Source: Maioricimonas rarisocia
GTDB lineage: Bacteria > Planctomycetota > Planctomycetia > Planctomycetales > Planctomycetaceae
Assembly: GCF_007747795.1 (NCBI RefSeq)
Contig: NZ_CP036275.1
Coordinates: forward strand, 6,998,001 to 7,062,000
Direction: 5' to 3'
Length of the DNA: 64,000 nucleotides
Below are positions 1 to 9,445 of this stretch, in pieces; position 1 is the stretch's first letter, and each line of letters opens with the position of its first letter. The translations under genes were made by a program, and so were the position numbers. The notes beneath the pieces are model-generated. The model was not told the DNA's origin and ran no database searches. It was given only the letters and a program-made list of their open reading frames with translations.

Positions 1-1461
1 CGTGACAGTGACGAAGAGATGCAGGCGAACGAGACGGCGATGGGAAGTGACTTCCCGAGGGGTCCGGAGCGGACTACGGCATCCGGCTCCAGTATCGACG
101 AGAGCCGGATCTGGGTCGTCGCCGACCAGGTCGACGAGCCGGAGTTCGAATCGTCGTCGGTGATCAAGCGGATCGACACGCGGGGACCGGAAGCGTACTC
201 CGCCGCGGTGCACCCGGAGATCAAGCTCAAAGCCGTCCTGGAGATCACGCGGGCGCTCAGCGGCGAACTGGATGTCGATGCGGTCCTTCCGAAGGTCCTT
301 TCCACCCTGTTCAATATCTTCCCCGAGGCCGAACAGGGCTTTGTGCTGCTGAAGGATCCCGAAAGCGACAAGCTGCGGGTCAAGGCGACGCGGCTGCGGG
401 CCGGAAACGAGGACGACGCCGTCGCGGTCAGCATGACGGTCGTCCGTCATGTCCTGAACAGCGGCGAAGCGATTCTCAGCGGCAACATCCAGAAGGATTC
501 GCGCTTCAAGAAGAGCACCAGCCTCTCGAAGATGCAGATCCGCTCGATGATGTGCGTCCCGCTGCTCGGCAAGGACGGCGACGGTCTGGGGGTGATCCAA
601 ATCGTCACACGTCAGCCCGATCACGAATTCCGGGAGGATGACCTGGATCTGCTGGTCAGCGTCGGTTCACAGGCCGGCCTGGCGATCGACAATGCCTATC
701 TGCACGAAGAGGTGATTCACCAGCGGGATCTCGAGCGGGACCTCGAATTCGCCACGCAGGTGCAACTCGGCTTTCTGCCCAAGTCCCGACCGCGGCTGCC
801 CCACTATGCGTTCGCCGATTACTACGAAGCGGCCCTGCGCGTCGGCGGCGACTATTTCGACTACGTGACGTTGCCGGGCGGTCGCACGGCCATTGCGCTG
901 GGGGACGTGGCGGGGAAGGGGGTCCCGGCGGCGCTGCTGATGGCGCGGCTGTACTCGTCGACACGCTTCCAGTTGCTCACGAATCCGAACCTTGCCGAAG
1001 CCGTGGCCGGCCTGAACGCCGAGATTGCTTCGAGCGGGCTCGGGCACCGGTTCGTGACGTTCGTCGTTCTGGTGCTCGATCCGGAAACGCACGAACTGAC
1101 GATCGTGAACGCCGGCCATCTGGCGCCGCTGATCCGCCGGGCGGATGGCACGGTCGACCAGCTCGGCCGCGACGAATCGAGCCTGCCGCTGGGCATCATC
1201 CCGGATCTCGAATATACGGAGGTGACGGTCCCGATTGACTTCCAAGAGACGGTGTTGCTGTATACTGATGGGATCACGGAAGCGATGAGTGACGACCGGG
1301 CGATCTACGGTCGCGAACGACTGATGGAATGTCTTGGCAATGCCTCCGGTGGAATCGAGTCGGTCGTGAAGACCTTGATCACCGATGTGGAACAGTTTGT
1401 CGGTGACTCTCCGTTTCGCGACGACACCTGCGTCGTCGGATTCCAGCGGACTTCTGGCTGA
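1..1461 (+). CDS. GAF + SpoIIE/PP2C serine phosphatase (RsbU-like), 5' end cut by window
   Basis: Cytosolic signalling phosphatase, expected to dephosphorylate an anti-sigma-factor antagonist or similar phosphoprotein. The frame is open to the left edge; the first in-frame ATG is at 19 (480 residues from there), but no stop precedes it, so the gene probably starts outside the window. In planctomycete homologues an FHA domain often precedes the GAF domain; that part is inference. From the ATG, residues about 70-215 form a GAF sensor domain and about 245-475 the PP2C domain. Seen motifs are GGDYFD near residue 277, DVAGKGVPAAL, NAGHLAPL, LLYTDGITEA and the C-terminal DDT, which carry the usual metal-binding aspartates. 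The helicase gene follows after 9 bp on the same strand, so the two are probably co-transcribed. Family assignment is firm; the target is unknown. Confidence 0.88.
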   Translation, partial: RDSDEEMQANETAMGSDFPRGPERTTASGSSIDESRIWVVADQVDEPEFESSSVIKRIDTRGPEAYSAAVHPEIKLKAVLEITRALSGELDVDAVLPKVLSTLFNIFPEAEQGFVLLKDPESDKLRVKATRLRAGNEDDAVAVSMTVVRHVLNSGEAILSGNIQKDSRFKKSTSLSKMQIRSMMCVPLLGKDGDGLGVIQIVTRQPDHEFREDDLDLLVSVGSQAGLAIDNAYLHEEVIHQRDLERDLEFATQVQLGFLPKSRPRLPHYAFADYYEAALRVGGDYFDYVTLPGGRTAIALGDVAGKGVPAALLMARLYSSTRFQLLTNPNLAEAVAGLNAEIASSGLGHRFVTFVVLVLDPETHELTIVNAGHLAPLIRRADGTVDQLGRDESSLPLGIIPDLEYTEVTVPIDFQETVLLYTDGITEAMSDDRAIYGRERLMECLGNASGGIESVVKTLITDVEQFVGDSPFRDDTCVVGFQRTSG

Positions 1462-1470
1462 GGCGGCGGC

Positions 1471-3474
1471 GTGGACCTGACTCCCGAGGACGTGCTCGGC
1501 GATGGTGGATTAATCTCCCGTCGCCTGAGCAGCTACGAAAGCCGCCCCGAGCAACTGGCGATGGCGAACGCTGTCGCTGCCGCCATCGATGCCGGCGAAC
1601 ACCTCGTTGTCGAAGCGGGCACGGGCGTCGGCAAGAGCTTTGCGTACCTGGTCCCGGCGCTGCTGGCCGCAACCGCCCGCCAGTCGGAGGAGGGGAAAGG
1701 GAAGAAAGTCGTCGTCAGCACGCACACGATCAGCTTGCAGGAACAGCTGATCGCACGCGATATCCCCTTCCTCAACTCCGTCCTGCCGGTCGAGTTTTCG
1801 GCCGTTCTGGTCAAGGGGCGCTCGAACTACATCAGCATTCGCAGAGTGAAAGCGGCGGCGGAACGGTCCAATTCGATCTTCGGCGAGACCGAAGAACTCC
1901 GCCAGTTGAAGAAGTTGCGGAGCTGGGCCAGTTCCACCGGGGACGGCAGCCTGGCCGAACTCGATTTCCGCCCGCTTCCGCAGGTCTGGGACGAGGTTCG
2001 CAGCGAGCACGGCAACTGCCTGGGCCGGAAGTGCCCGACGCATTCGGACTGCCACTACTACCGGGCCCGCCGTCGCGTCTGGAATGCGGACGTGCTGGTC
2101 GTGAACCACGCCCTGTTCTTCTCCGATCTCGCATTGCGGCGGGAGGGGGCGAACATTCTGCCCGACTACGACGTGGTGATCTTCGACGAAGCCCATACGC
2201 TCGAAGATGTCGCCGCCGACCACCTCGGTCTGTCGGTCACCAGCGGTCAGTTCACGTTCATGTTCAACAAGCTGTACAACGACCGGCAGCAGAAGGGGCT
2301 GTTGCTGTTCCACAATCTGGTGGAAGCCCAGAAGCTGATCATGCGCCTGCGATACCTCGTCGACGAGTTCTTCGAGCAGGTGCTGCAGTGGCGGGAGGAG
2401 TACGGCGGCACGAACGGCCGTCTGCGGGAACCGCTGAAGATCGACACGCCGCTCCCTGCGGAACTGCAGACGCTCGCCGGCATGCTGCGGATGCACGTCC
2501 CGAAGGTTCGCGCCGAAGAACAGAAGATCGAACTGACCGCTGCGGCCGATCGCATGGACGGTCTGGCCCAATCGCTGAAGGGCTGGCTGCGGCAAACGCT
2601 CGACGACGGCGTCTACTGGATCGAGACGACCGGAGGCCGGCGGCCAAACACGAAGCTGGTCTGCAGTCCCGTCGAGATCGGCCCGGCCCTGCGGGACCAC
2701 CTGTTCAACGAAGTCGGGACCGCCGTGCTGACCAGCGCCACGCTGTCAGTCGGTCAGAATGACTTCCGGTACTTCCGCTCGCGCATCGGCCTGACCGAGA
2801 GTCGCGAGGAACAGCAGGGCAGCCCGTTCGACTACCAGCAGCAGGCGCGGCTGGTGCTGGCGCGGGAGATGCCCGATCCCTCCACGCAGCCACGCGAATT
2901 CGAAGCGGCTGCCTGCGAGCGGATCCGCCACTACATCGCACAGTCGGAAGGGGGCACGTTCGTTCTGTTTACGAGCTACCGAATGCTCAAGGCGTGTGCC
3001 GACCAGCTGACCCCGTGGTTCACACGGCAGAACATGAAGCTGCTGTGTCACGGGAGTGGCATGCAGCGGACGCAACTGCTCGAACAGTTCCGCAAGCATG
3101 ACCGGGCGGTGCTGTTCGGGACCGACAGTTTCTGGCAGGGTGTGGACGTTCCGGGCGATGCACTGCGGAACGTGATCATCACGAAGATTCCGTTCAGCGT
3201 GCCGGATCATCCGCTGCTCGAAGCACGGGTCGAGCGGATCCGTCAGCGGGGTGGCAACCCGTTCATGGAGTATCAGGTGCCCGAAGCGGCGATCAAGCTG
3301 CGTCAGGGATTCGGGCGGCTCATCCGTACGCGGACCGATACCGGGCAGGTGGTGATCCTCGACCCCCGCATGCTCACCAAGCAGTACGGGCGGATCTTCC
3401 GGGACAGTCTTCCCGATTGCCGGGTGGTGATCGAAGGAGCACCGCAGACGACGCGGCACGACCACGAGTACTGA
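1471..3474 (+). CDS. dinG: ATP-dependent DNA helicase, DinG/XPD family
   Basis: Superfamily 2 iron-sulfur helicase (667 residues, GTG start) that unwinds DNA 5' to 3' and in other bacteria resolves R-loops and damaged structures. Walker A is EAGTGVGKS at residues 48-56. Walker B is the DEAH box in VVIFDEAHTLED. A four-cysteine cluster (GNCLGRKCPTHSDC followed by HYY) lies between them, as in [4Fe-4S] XPD/DinG helicases. The C-terminal lobe has the motif V/VI region (GTDSFWQGVDVPG and FGRLIRTRTDTG). GTG at 1471 is 9 bp after the phosphatase stop and keeps the N-terminal Q-motif-like segment (SYESRPEQLAMA); no better upstream start exists. Length is typical of the family. Confidence 0.92.
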   Translation: MDLTPEDVLGDGGLISRRLSSYESRPEQLAMANAVAAAIDAGEHLVVEAGTGVGKSFAYLVPALLAATARQSEEGKGKKVVVSTHTISLQEQLIARDIPFLNSVLPVEFSAVLVKGRSNYISIRRVKAAAERSNSIFGETEELRQLKKLRSWASSTGDGSLAELDFRPLPQVWDEVRSEHGNCLGRKCPTHSDCHYYRARRRVWNADVLVVNHALFFSDLALRREGANILPDYDVVIFDEAHTLEDVAADHLGLSVTSGQFTFMFNKLYNDRQQKGLLLFHNLVEAQKLIMRLRYLVDEFFEQVLQWREEYGGTNGRLREPLKIDTPLPAELQTLAGMLRMHVPKVRAEEQKIELTAAADRMDGLAQSLKGWLRQTLDDGVYWIETTGGRRPNTKLVCSPVEIGPALRDHLFNEVGTAVLTSATLSVGQNDFRYFRSRIGLTESREEQQGSPFDYQQQARLVLAREMPDPSTQPREFEAAACERIRHYIAQSEGGTFVLFTSYRMLKACADQLTPWFTRQNMKLLCHGSGMQRTQLLEQFRKHDRAVLFGTDSFWQGVDVPGDALRNVIITKIPFSVPDHPLLEARVERIRQRGGNPFMEYQVPEAAIKLRQGFGRLIRTRTDTGQVVILDPRMLTKQYGRIFRDSLPDCRVVIEGAPQTTRHDHEY

Positions 3475-3492
3475 TGGCAGCGAACGTCCGGC

Positions 3493-4551
3493 TCAGCGCA
3501 GTGCGGGTTCCGAGGGCGCCCCGGCCGAAACCGGCGCCCCCTTTGCGGAAAGCGACCGGGCGGCCGTGTCAGTCGCGGTGTTGCTGCTGTCCTCTCCCGC
3601 GACGAATCGGGCGATCGATTCGTCCGGCAGGAACGACATGCAGCCGACCAGCATGATCAGGCCGAAGGTCCACATCCCCAGGCAGACGCCGATGCCGATG
3701 TGCAGTGCGACGGCCCCCAGCAGCACGAGCGGCCGCAGCAGCGGCTTCCAGATCAGCACGCAGAAGGAGAGCTCCCAGGCGATCGAGACATGCGTAAGGA
3801 GGTTCGCCAGCAGCGGGTACCAGGCGATCCAGGTCATGTCGAGCGTCTGGTACTCGAGGTTGGCAAACGCCATCCACAGGGCCTGTCCGTCCCACCAGGC
3901 CGGTCCCTGAAGCTTGGTCAGCCCGGCAAAGAAGTAGATCACACACATGTGGACCTGAATCAGCCGCAAGGCGAGATTGGCTCCAACGGAGGGGGGCGGC
4001 GACCGGAAACGGACATCGGGTCCAGCGGACGTCCTGCGGCGTGCCAGCCGCGTCCGGATCCAGCGATCGACCGAAAGGGCGGCGCCACTCGGCCCGATCG
4101 CCAGGTACAGGGCCAGCATCGCGTTGATCTTGTCGAGCCCGAACAGGGCTCCGGGAACGCGGTAGATGTAGGAGACGGTGATCGCGAACGCGGCGATCGA
4201 GGTCAGCCGCGTGGCAAACCCGAGCGTAAACAGCACCAGCAGCACCATGCAGATCGAATGGGCTGCGGCGGCGTTTTCGGGCGGCACCCACCACCAGAAG
4301 GAGAACGCGTAGTCGTCTCCGTGGTACGCCAGCGCGAGGTCACGGGTGACCCAGGCATGCGGTCCGAAGAAGTCGTCCAGCGCTGTCCCCCAGACAGCAT
4401 GGGTATAGACGAGCATCAGCCCGCAACAGATGCGGATGAGTCCCAGCAGCGTCGGCGACACAGGGGAAAACCAGAACTGCTGCCAGCAGTTGGCCGTCGT
4501 CCGGACGAGCCGCACGGGGTAATTGAGGATGCCGGCAATCAGTCTCGACAC
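3493..4551 (-). CDS. HTTM-domain membrane protein (vitamin K carboxylase-like)
   Basis: Integral membrane protein of 352 residues with the HTTM (horizontally transferred transmembrane) fold related to vitamin K-dependent gamma-carboxylase. Several hydrophobic helices are visible, for example around PTLLGLIRICCGLMLVYTHA, ICMVLLVLFTLGF and PLVLLGAVALHIGIGVCLG. The His-rich FGPHAWVT segment and LFGLDKINAMLALYLAIGPSGAALSVDRW are typical of the family. The substrate in bacteria is generally unknown. The start overlaps the end of the upstream gene (4539-5093) by 13 bp, so the pair is translationally coupled. The C-terminal 25 residues are Ala/Pro/Ser-rich and probably disordered. It converges on dinG with an 18 bp gap. 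Confidence 0.85.
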   Translation of the reverse strand: MSRLIAGILNYPVRLVRTTANCWQQFWFSPVSPTLLGLIRICCGLMLVYTHAVWGTALDDFFGPHAWVTRDLALAYHGDDYAFSFWWWVPPENAAAAHSICMVLLVLFTLGFATRLTSIAAFAITVSYIYRVPGALFGLDKINAMLALYLAIGPSGAALSVDRWIRTRLARRRTSAGPDVRFRSPPPSVGANLALRLIQVHMCVIYFFAGLTKLQGPAWWDGQALWMAFANLEYQTLDMTWIAWYPLLANLLTHVSIAWELSFCVLIWKPLLRPLVLLGAVALHIGIGVCLGMWTFGLIMLVGCMSFLPDESIARFVAGEDSSNTATDTAARSLSAKGAPVSAGAPSEPALR

Positions 4552-5093
4552 TGGTACGTCCCCATCGGCTCGATGACGTAGCTGTCGGCAGCATCGAGCG
4601 ACACGCCGGCTCTGACCATCTGCATCGAAGGAAGCAGGTGGGTGATGCGTTCGAGACGTACCCGCCGTCCGTCATGCTCGTGGCAGAGGTGCTGTCCGTA
4701 CGACTCGTGCCATCGCAGCCGCAGCGGATCGGGGACGAAGCTGAGTGACTCGGTCAGCATGAAGTGACGATGATACAGCAGCCTCGGGAATGTGCTGCGA
4801 TCGGGGAATCGTCCCTTTTCGGTCGACCCATCGTCGCGGGTGACTTCCCAGCCGACGAGCGTGCTTTCGCCCGGCTGCGGCGCGAAGAAGTTGTAGCCGT
4901 GATTGAGGTAGAGCGTCTGCAGGTAGGGATGAACCCAGTCCCATCCGGTGCGGATTAGCGGCGAGGAGGGGCTGACCGACGCGGGCGCGATGATGATGGC
5001 CGCGATGTGCAGGACCAGCCAGACGTTAATGAGTGCGAAGCCGACGCGTCGCCACCAGCTGCGTGGCGGGTCGACCGGTGTGTGAGCCGTCAT
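4539..5093 (-). CDS. membrane-anchored partner of the HTTM protein, function unknown
   Basis: 184-residue protein with one N-terminal transmembrane segment (about residues 16-38, in VGFALINVWLVLHIAAIIIAPA) followed by a soluble region rich in Trp, Arg and His. The segment PYLQTLYLNHGYNFFAPQPGES is recognisable from planctomycete proteins encoded immediately upstream of HTTM genes. No enzyme motif is seen. The 13 bp overlap with the HTTM gene implies an obligate pair, perhaps a two-subunit membrane complex. Function is not known. Confidence 0.8.
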   Translation of the reverse strand: MTAHTPVDPPRSWWRRVGFALINVWLVLHIAAIIIAPASVSPSSPLIRTGWDWVHPYLQTLYLNHGYNFFAPQPGESTLVGWEVTRDDGSTEKGRFPDRSTFPRLLYHRHFMLTESLSFVPDPLRLRWHESYGQHLCHEHDGRRVRLERITHLLPSMQMVRAGVSLDAADSYVIEPMGTYQCRD

Positions 5094-5337
5094 AACGATT
5101 CGGGGATTGCGATCGGGCTGACGGAATCGCTCCTTCGCTGTCAGCCTGCCGGACGGAAACCCTCCTGGGTGCCAAGAAACACGCCTGCAGTCGCGTGGGC
5201 GACCGCAGGCGGTGCATAACCGTTCAAGCGTAGTTTGTGCCGACCGGTGGACGCCACCGAAGTGTGCGTGAGCACGAAATCGTTGCCGTCAGATCCGTCA
5301 GAGTCAGTCCAGAAATCGCGACGCAATCCGGGACGAC

Positions 5338-5775
5338 TCAGTAGCCGCCGTACGAACCGTAGCTGCCGCCGGTCGAACCGTGGCTGCCGTAGTACGCACT
5401 GTGGCCGCCACCATACGAACCGTGGCTGCCGTAGTACCCGCCATGGCTGCCGCCGTGCGAGCCGTGACCGTGGTGACGACGGTGGCGCTTGTGGAACAGC
5501 CGTCCGAAGCTGCCGCCGTACGAGCCGTGGCTGCCGTGATCGTAGTACCCACCGGTGGAGCCGTAGCTGCCGTGAGCACCATAGCTTCCGCCCGTCGAGC
5601 CGTAGCTGCCATGAGCAGCGTAGTACCCGCCGGTGGAGCCATGGCTGCCGTGCGAGTAGTACCCGCCGGCCGAACCGTAACTTCCGTGGTGCCCGGCCTG
5701 AGCCAGGTCCACGTGGGCCAGCATCGCCGTGACGGCGAGGACCGCGACTGCGCGACAAATCACATGACGTGACAT
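5338..5775 (-). CDS. secreted Gly/Ser/Tyr/His-rich repeat protein
   Basis: 145-residue exported low-complexity protein. The start is set at 5775 because a strong Shine-Dalgarno (GGAGGA) sits 9 bases upstream and a clean signal peptide follows (MSRHVICRAVAVLAVTAMLAH, cleavage near AQA-GHH). A longer open frame to 5958 exists but has no signal peptide. The mature part is built of HGSYGSTGGYY-like units with variations, interrupted by a basic His/Arg patch (RLFHKRHRRHHGHG) near the middle. It lacks enzyme motifs. Proteins of this composition occur in planctomycetes and could be surface, adhesive or metal-binding (His) polymers; that is speculation. Confidence 0.75.
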   Translation of the reverse strand: MSRHVICRAVAVLAVTAMLAHVDLAQAGHHGSYGSAGGYYSHGSHGSTGGYYAAHGSYGSTGGSYGAHGSYGSTGGYYDHGSHGSYGGSFGRLFHKRHRRHHGHGSHGGSHGGYYGSHGSYGGGHSAYYGSHGSTGGSYGSYGGY

Positions 5776-6127
5776 ACCACATTCCTCCAAGCTGTTGTCC
5801 TGAGAAGCTGCTCTTCGCTGCGCTGCGAAGCCCTGATCCAACCTGTCCCCCCCACAGATTGAGCTGGATAGCGTCCGCTTGCGGCGCACTCCACGCGCGG
5901 GAACATGGTCGACCCTTGCCGAGTTTACCGCCTCGGCAAAATAGGAGTACAGCAGCAATGAGGGAATTTCAAGAAGGAATCGCCCGAGCCGATCCAGAAT
6001 CGGGTCCGCCCTGACGCAACAGGACGCAAAAGCGTGGGGGCTGGCGCATCTGATGCGACGGCGCGCAGGCTTCGCCGCAATGGCTCAGGAGCCTTGACGT
6101 AAGCGGATTCGGCGCTCGGGCGTCGAC
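5776..6127. other. 352 bp intergenic, upstream region of the Gly/Ser/Tyr/His protein gene
   Basis: No gene, tRNA or hairpin element of the island type was recognised. It must hold the promoter of the minus-strand gene starting at 5775 and the 3' flank of the lnt gene. Confidence 0.4.
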
Positions 6128-7984
6128 TCAGCCACCTGTCGTGGCAGCGCGACGGAGCGAAACAAGCGTCAGCATCAGGATTCCCAGGCAACCAGCCAGG
6201 CAGGTGGCCGCGAACCAGTCCCCCCACACCAGATAGAAGCTCTCGCGGGGATCGAGGGCGACATCGCTGACCAGGACGGCATTGAGCTGCTTGTGGTACG
6301 CGCCGGTCTCGGGGTCGCGGATTGAGGTACGGGGCGACGACGTCGACTCCGGCTCGAGAAGGGCATCGCCGTCGACGAAAACGTCCGGCTCGCGGACCAT
6401 GCCGTCACCGTCGATAAACGCGGAAATCCCCGTATTCACCGCCCGAACCATCGGCGTGCGGGTCTCGACACAGCGGAAGGCGGCGGTGATCAGGTGCTGG
6501 TCCAGTTCGCTCGAACCGTGGAACCAGCCGTCGTTGGTGAGATTGACCAGACAGTCGACGCTGCGCCCGTCCTCGCCGCGGGTGCGCGCCACCATGTTGC
6601 GAACCAGATGGGGAACGGTGTCCTCGTAGCAGATGAGGGGCACCATCCGCCACGAATCGACGTTGAAGACATGGATCTTCTCGCCGGCCGCAAGTCCGAA
6701 GTGGTCACCGTAGGGGGTGAATTTCTGCAGAAAGGGGAGCGACTCGCGGAGCGGAATGAATTCGCCGAACGGCACCCGGTGCAGCTTGTCGTAGCGGGCC
6801 CGCACGCCGGTTCCCGGTTCGACCAGCAGTGCCGAGTTGTAGTGGGCGTACCGATCCGGGGTCGTCACATGCGCGTCGATCCCCAGGATCAGCGAGGCAT
6901 TACACTGCTCGGCGAGGTCGAACACCGTCTCTTCGACATCGTTTTCGCGCCAGCGATCCGGCGGGATAAACGGGCTGACGGCACGCAGTTCGGCGGCGGT
7001 CATATCCGGATCGGCCAGCAGCAGCGGGTAGCGGAACATCGTTTCCGGCCAGACGATGACATCCGGCTGGTGCTCGATCGACGCCCCCGTGAGGTACATG
7101 TGCGTCCGGTAGATGTCCGACCATTCTTTCGGATCACTTTTGACGGTCGCGGGGTAGTTCCCCTGGATCAGCGCCATCCGCGGTCCGGCCTCGAACTCGA
7201 CCTGTCCGCGACGGTACGCCCCGTAAGCCAGCGAGGCGACCAGCAGCAGACACGGAACCGCGACGGCCGTCAGCCGCCGGGAGAATGGAGCCGCCAGCGT
7301 TCCCCGCGTGGGAGGCTGATGATCGGGGAACAGCCGCAGCGCCAGCAGCCAGCGAACCGGCACGAGTCCGGCGAGAGCCGCGTTCGCCAGCGCCAGCAGG
7401 AAGCTCAGTCCGTAGGCACCGAACAGGTCGCAGATCTGAATCAGCGTCACCCAGGCGTGCTGCGAATGAGCCAGGTAATACCAGGCGAACCCGGTCATCA
7501 GATGCGCGCGGAGGAATTCGAGTCCCACCCACACGACCGGCACGGCCAGAAGGAGCGGCATCCGCAACTGGTGGACCGCCATCCGCGACAGTAACACAAA
7601 CACCGGGAAATACAGCCCCATGTAGACCGACAGCGCCATCCACGCCGGGTACATCGTGGCATCCCCCAGTCGCATCCACTGCAGCGTCGCCAGTGCGAAC
7701 AGGGTGCCGTTGAGGGCCAGCAGGGTGTACATCCACCGTGTCGGACGGGGAATGCGAACCAGCTGCAGCAGCGGAATCAGGCAGATCCAGCCGAGGGGCC
7801 CCCAGTCAAGCGGTGTGAAGGCGGACCACATGAGCACGCCGGTCGCCAGCGAAAGGGCCCACGCCCCCAACGGGCCGGCAGGGGCCTTGCGGGCCGCGGC
7901 GATCATGTCCCGCACCGATTTCTCGTGAGCGGGGGTCACCGGGGACGATTCGTGTTCGGGGGCGTCCATCACAGCCGTCGTCAT
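6128..7984 (-). CDS. lnt: apolipoprotein N-acyltransferase
   Basis: Inner-membrane enzyme that adds the third acyl chain to lipoproteins, the last step of lipoprotein maturation. The protein has 618 residues. The N-terminal 260 residues contain multiple transmembrane helices; residues about 265-560 form the periplasmic carbon-nitrogen hydrolase domain. The catalytic triad is visible: Glu314 (VIVWPETMF), Lys400 (YDKLHRVPFGEF) and Cys452 (VPLICYEDT). A final transmembrane helix is near the C-terminus. The ATG at 7984 has GGAG 7 bases upstream; a second ATG at 7969 is possible. Length is somewhat above the roughly 510 residues of E. coli Lnt, owing to an extended N-terminus. Several lipobox proteins in this window are plausible substrates. 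Confidence 0.92.
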   Translation of the reverse strand: MTTAVMDAPEHESSPVTPAHEKSVRDMIAAARKAPAGPLGAWALSLATGVLMWSAFTPLDWGPLGWICLIPLLQLVRIPRPTRWMYTLLALNGTLFALATLQWMRLGDATMYPAWMALSVYMGLYFPVFVLLSRMAVHQLRMPLLLAVPVVWVGLEFLRAHLMTGFAWYYLAHSQHAWVTLIQICDLFGAYGLSFLLALANAALAGLVPVRWLLALRLFPDHQPPTRGTLAAPFSRRLTAVAVPCLLLVASLAYGAYRRGQVEFEAGPRMALIQGNYPATVKSDPKEWSDIYRTHMYLTGASIEHQPDVIVWPETMFRYPLLLADPDMTAAELRAVSPFIPPDRWRENDVEETVFDLAEQCNASLILGIDAHVTTPDRYAHYNSALLVEPGTGVRARYDKLHRVPFGEFIPLRESLPFLQKFTPYGDHFGLAAGEKIHVFNVDSWRMVPLICYEDTVPHLVRNMVARTRGEDGRSVDCLVNLTNDGWFHGSSELDQHLITAAFRCVETRTPMVRAVNTGISAFIDGDGMVREPDVFVDGDALLEPESTSSPRTSIRDPETGAYHKQLNAVLVSDVALDPRESFYLVWGDWFAATCLAGCLGILMLTLVSLRRAATTGG

Positions 7985-8102
7985 CTCGCCGCTCCGTCCC
8001 TGGAACAGGATGCTCGCTTAAAACGTCAGATCGGGTCCGGAGCCGAGACTCCGGTCGAATTGTTCGCCCGTCCAGTGGTGCCGACCAGTCGCCGTTTACC
8101 CT

Positions 8103-9341
8103 TCAGTCGAAACCGCGTCCGAACGGAATGACGTCGACACAGTCCCCGATGTGATAGTCCTGATCACCGGGAGGGACGTCGAGCAGTCCGTTGGCGTCGA
8201 CCGTCGCCCGCAGATCGAACGAACCCTGCCACGGCACCGGAATCGCTTCCAGCCCTCCTGCTGTGACCGAAAGTCTTACAGGAAGGAAGGTTCGGCGATC
8301 TCCGCGAGACTGGAACGGTTCGACGATGGCCGCTGGAAGGCCGCATGGTGCCGTCGCGGTCTCACCCTGCAGGTGGCGCACCGCCATCCGCACAAACAAT
8401 TCGAAGCAAACCATACTGCTGACTGGATTTCCGGGCAACCCGAAAATGAACCGGGGACGACCGTCCGCGGTCCGGTCTCCGTCCAGCACCCCGAACCAGA
8501 GCGGCTTGCCCGGTTTGACGGCCACCTTGTGGAACACTTCCCGAACTCCCGCTTTCTCCAGCACCGAGGGGACGAGGTCCAGTTTTCCGGCCGACACTCC
8601 CCCGCTCAGGCAGAGGATGTCCGCTTCGAGCCCGCTTTGGACAGCGGCCGACAGTGCGTCCCGATCGTCGCGGGCGATTCCAAGCGGTTGGGGCGTTGCC
8701 CCGGCTGCGGCGATCTGCACGGTGAGCATCGGTTCGTTCGAGTTGCGGATCTGTCCCTCCCCCGGTTGCTGCGAGTAGGGAACCAGTTCGTCGCCGGTCG
8801 CCAGCACGCTGATCACCGGCCTTGGCCGAACCGCCACCTGAACCTGCCCCAGTTCCGCCAGCAGGCCGATCTCCTGTGCCCGCAACAGGTGACCGGTCTT
8901 CAGCACCGGCTGGCCGGCGCGCATCGCGCTGCCCCGGCGGGCCAGATTCGCGCCTTCCCCCCTGGGGGCGGCGGTAATGGTCACACGCTCCGTGGCGTCA
9001 TCGAATGACGTATCCTCGACGCGGACGACGGCATCGGCCCCGTCCGGCAGCGGCGCGCCGGTCATGATGCGGGTCGCCTCGCCGGCCCCGATCGGCATCT
9101 GTGGCGTCCGTCCCGCGGTCACTTCTTCGACAACGCGCAGTTCGACCGGGGTCGAGGCCACGTCGGCAAAGCGGACGGCGTAACCGTCCATCAGCGCCTT
9201 GTCGAACGGTGGTGAATCGATGGCGGCCGTGACATCGTCCGCCAGCACGTAGCCTGCCGCTTCGGAAAGCTCCCGTCGCTCAGGCTCCCGGGGGGTGACC
9301 TCCTGACCAATCCGTTCCCACGCTTCGTCAACCGTGAGCAT
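8103..9341 (-). CDS. moeA: molybdopterin molybdenumtransferase MoeA
   Basis: Cytosolic enzyme that inserts molybdate into adenylylated molybdopterin in molybdenum-cofactor synthesis. The start at 9341 (MLTVDEAWERIGQEV) gives 412 residues, the usual length, with GAGG 6 bases upstream; the open frame continues to 9566 but that extension has no family similarity and would overlap the divergent gene. Seen motifs are DKALMDGYAVR, MTGAPLPDGADAVVRVED, the MoCF-binding SGGVSAGKLDLV and GLPGNPVSSMVCFELF, followed by the C-terminal domain IV beta barrel. It is transcribed divergently from the methyltransferase at 9446. No other Mo-cofactor gene is in the window. Confidence 0.93.
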   Translation of the reverse strand: MLTVDEAWERIGQEVTPREPERRELSEAAGYVLADDVTAAIDSPPFDKALMDGYAVRFADVASTPVELRVVEEVTAGRTPQMPIGAGEATRIMTGAPLPDGADAVVRVEDTSFDDATERVTITAAPRGEGANLARRGSAMRAGQPVLKTGHLLRAQEIGLLAELGQVQVAVRPRPVISVLATGDELVPYSQQPGEGQIRNSNEPMLTVQIAAAGATPQPLGIARDDRDALSAAVQSGLEADILCLSGGVSAGKLDLVPSVLEKAGVREVFHKVAVKPGKPLWFGVLDGDRTADGRPRFIFGLPGNPVSSMVCFELFVRMAVRHLQGETATAPCGLPAAIVEPFQSRGDRRTFLPVRLSVTAGGLEAIPVPWQGSFDLRATVDANGLLDVPPGDQDYHIGDCVDVIPFGRGFD

Positions 9342-9445
9342 GTCTGTCCTCGCTCCGTTCCTTGCCGCAACGGTTTGTTCCGGCCGCGACGATCCGTCAT
9401 GAAGGACGATTGCGTTCTGCCGGAGACGCGACATAGCATCGCCGC

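Noticed and set aside
1510-2700. 396-codon minus-strand ORF
   Set aside because: Antisense to the DinG-type helicase, no recognisable motif.
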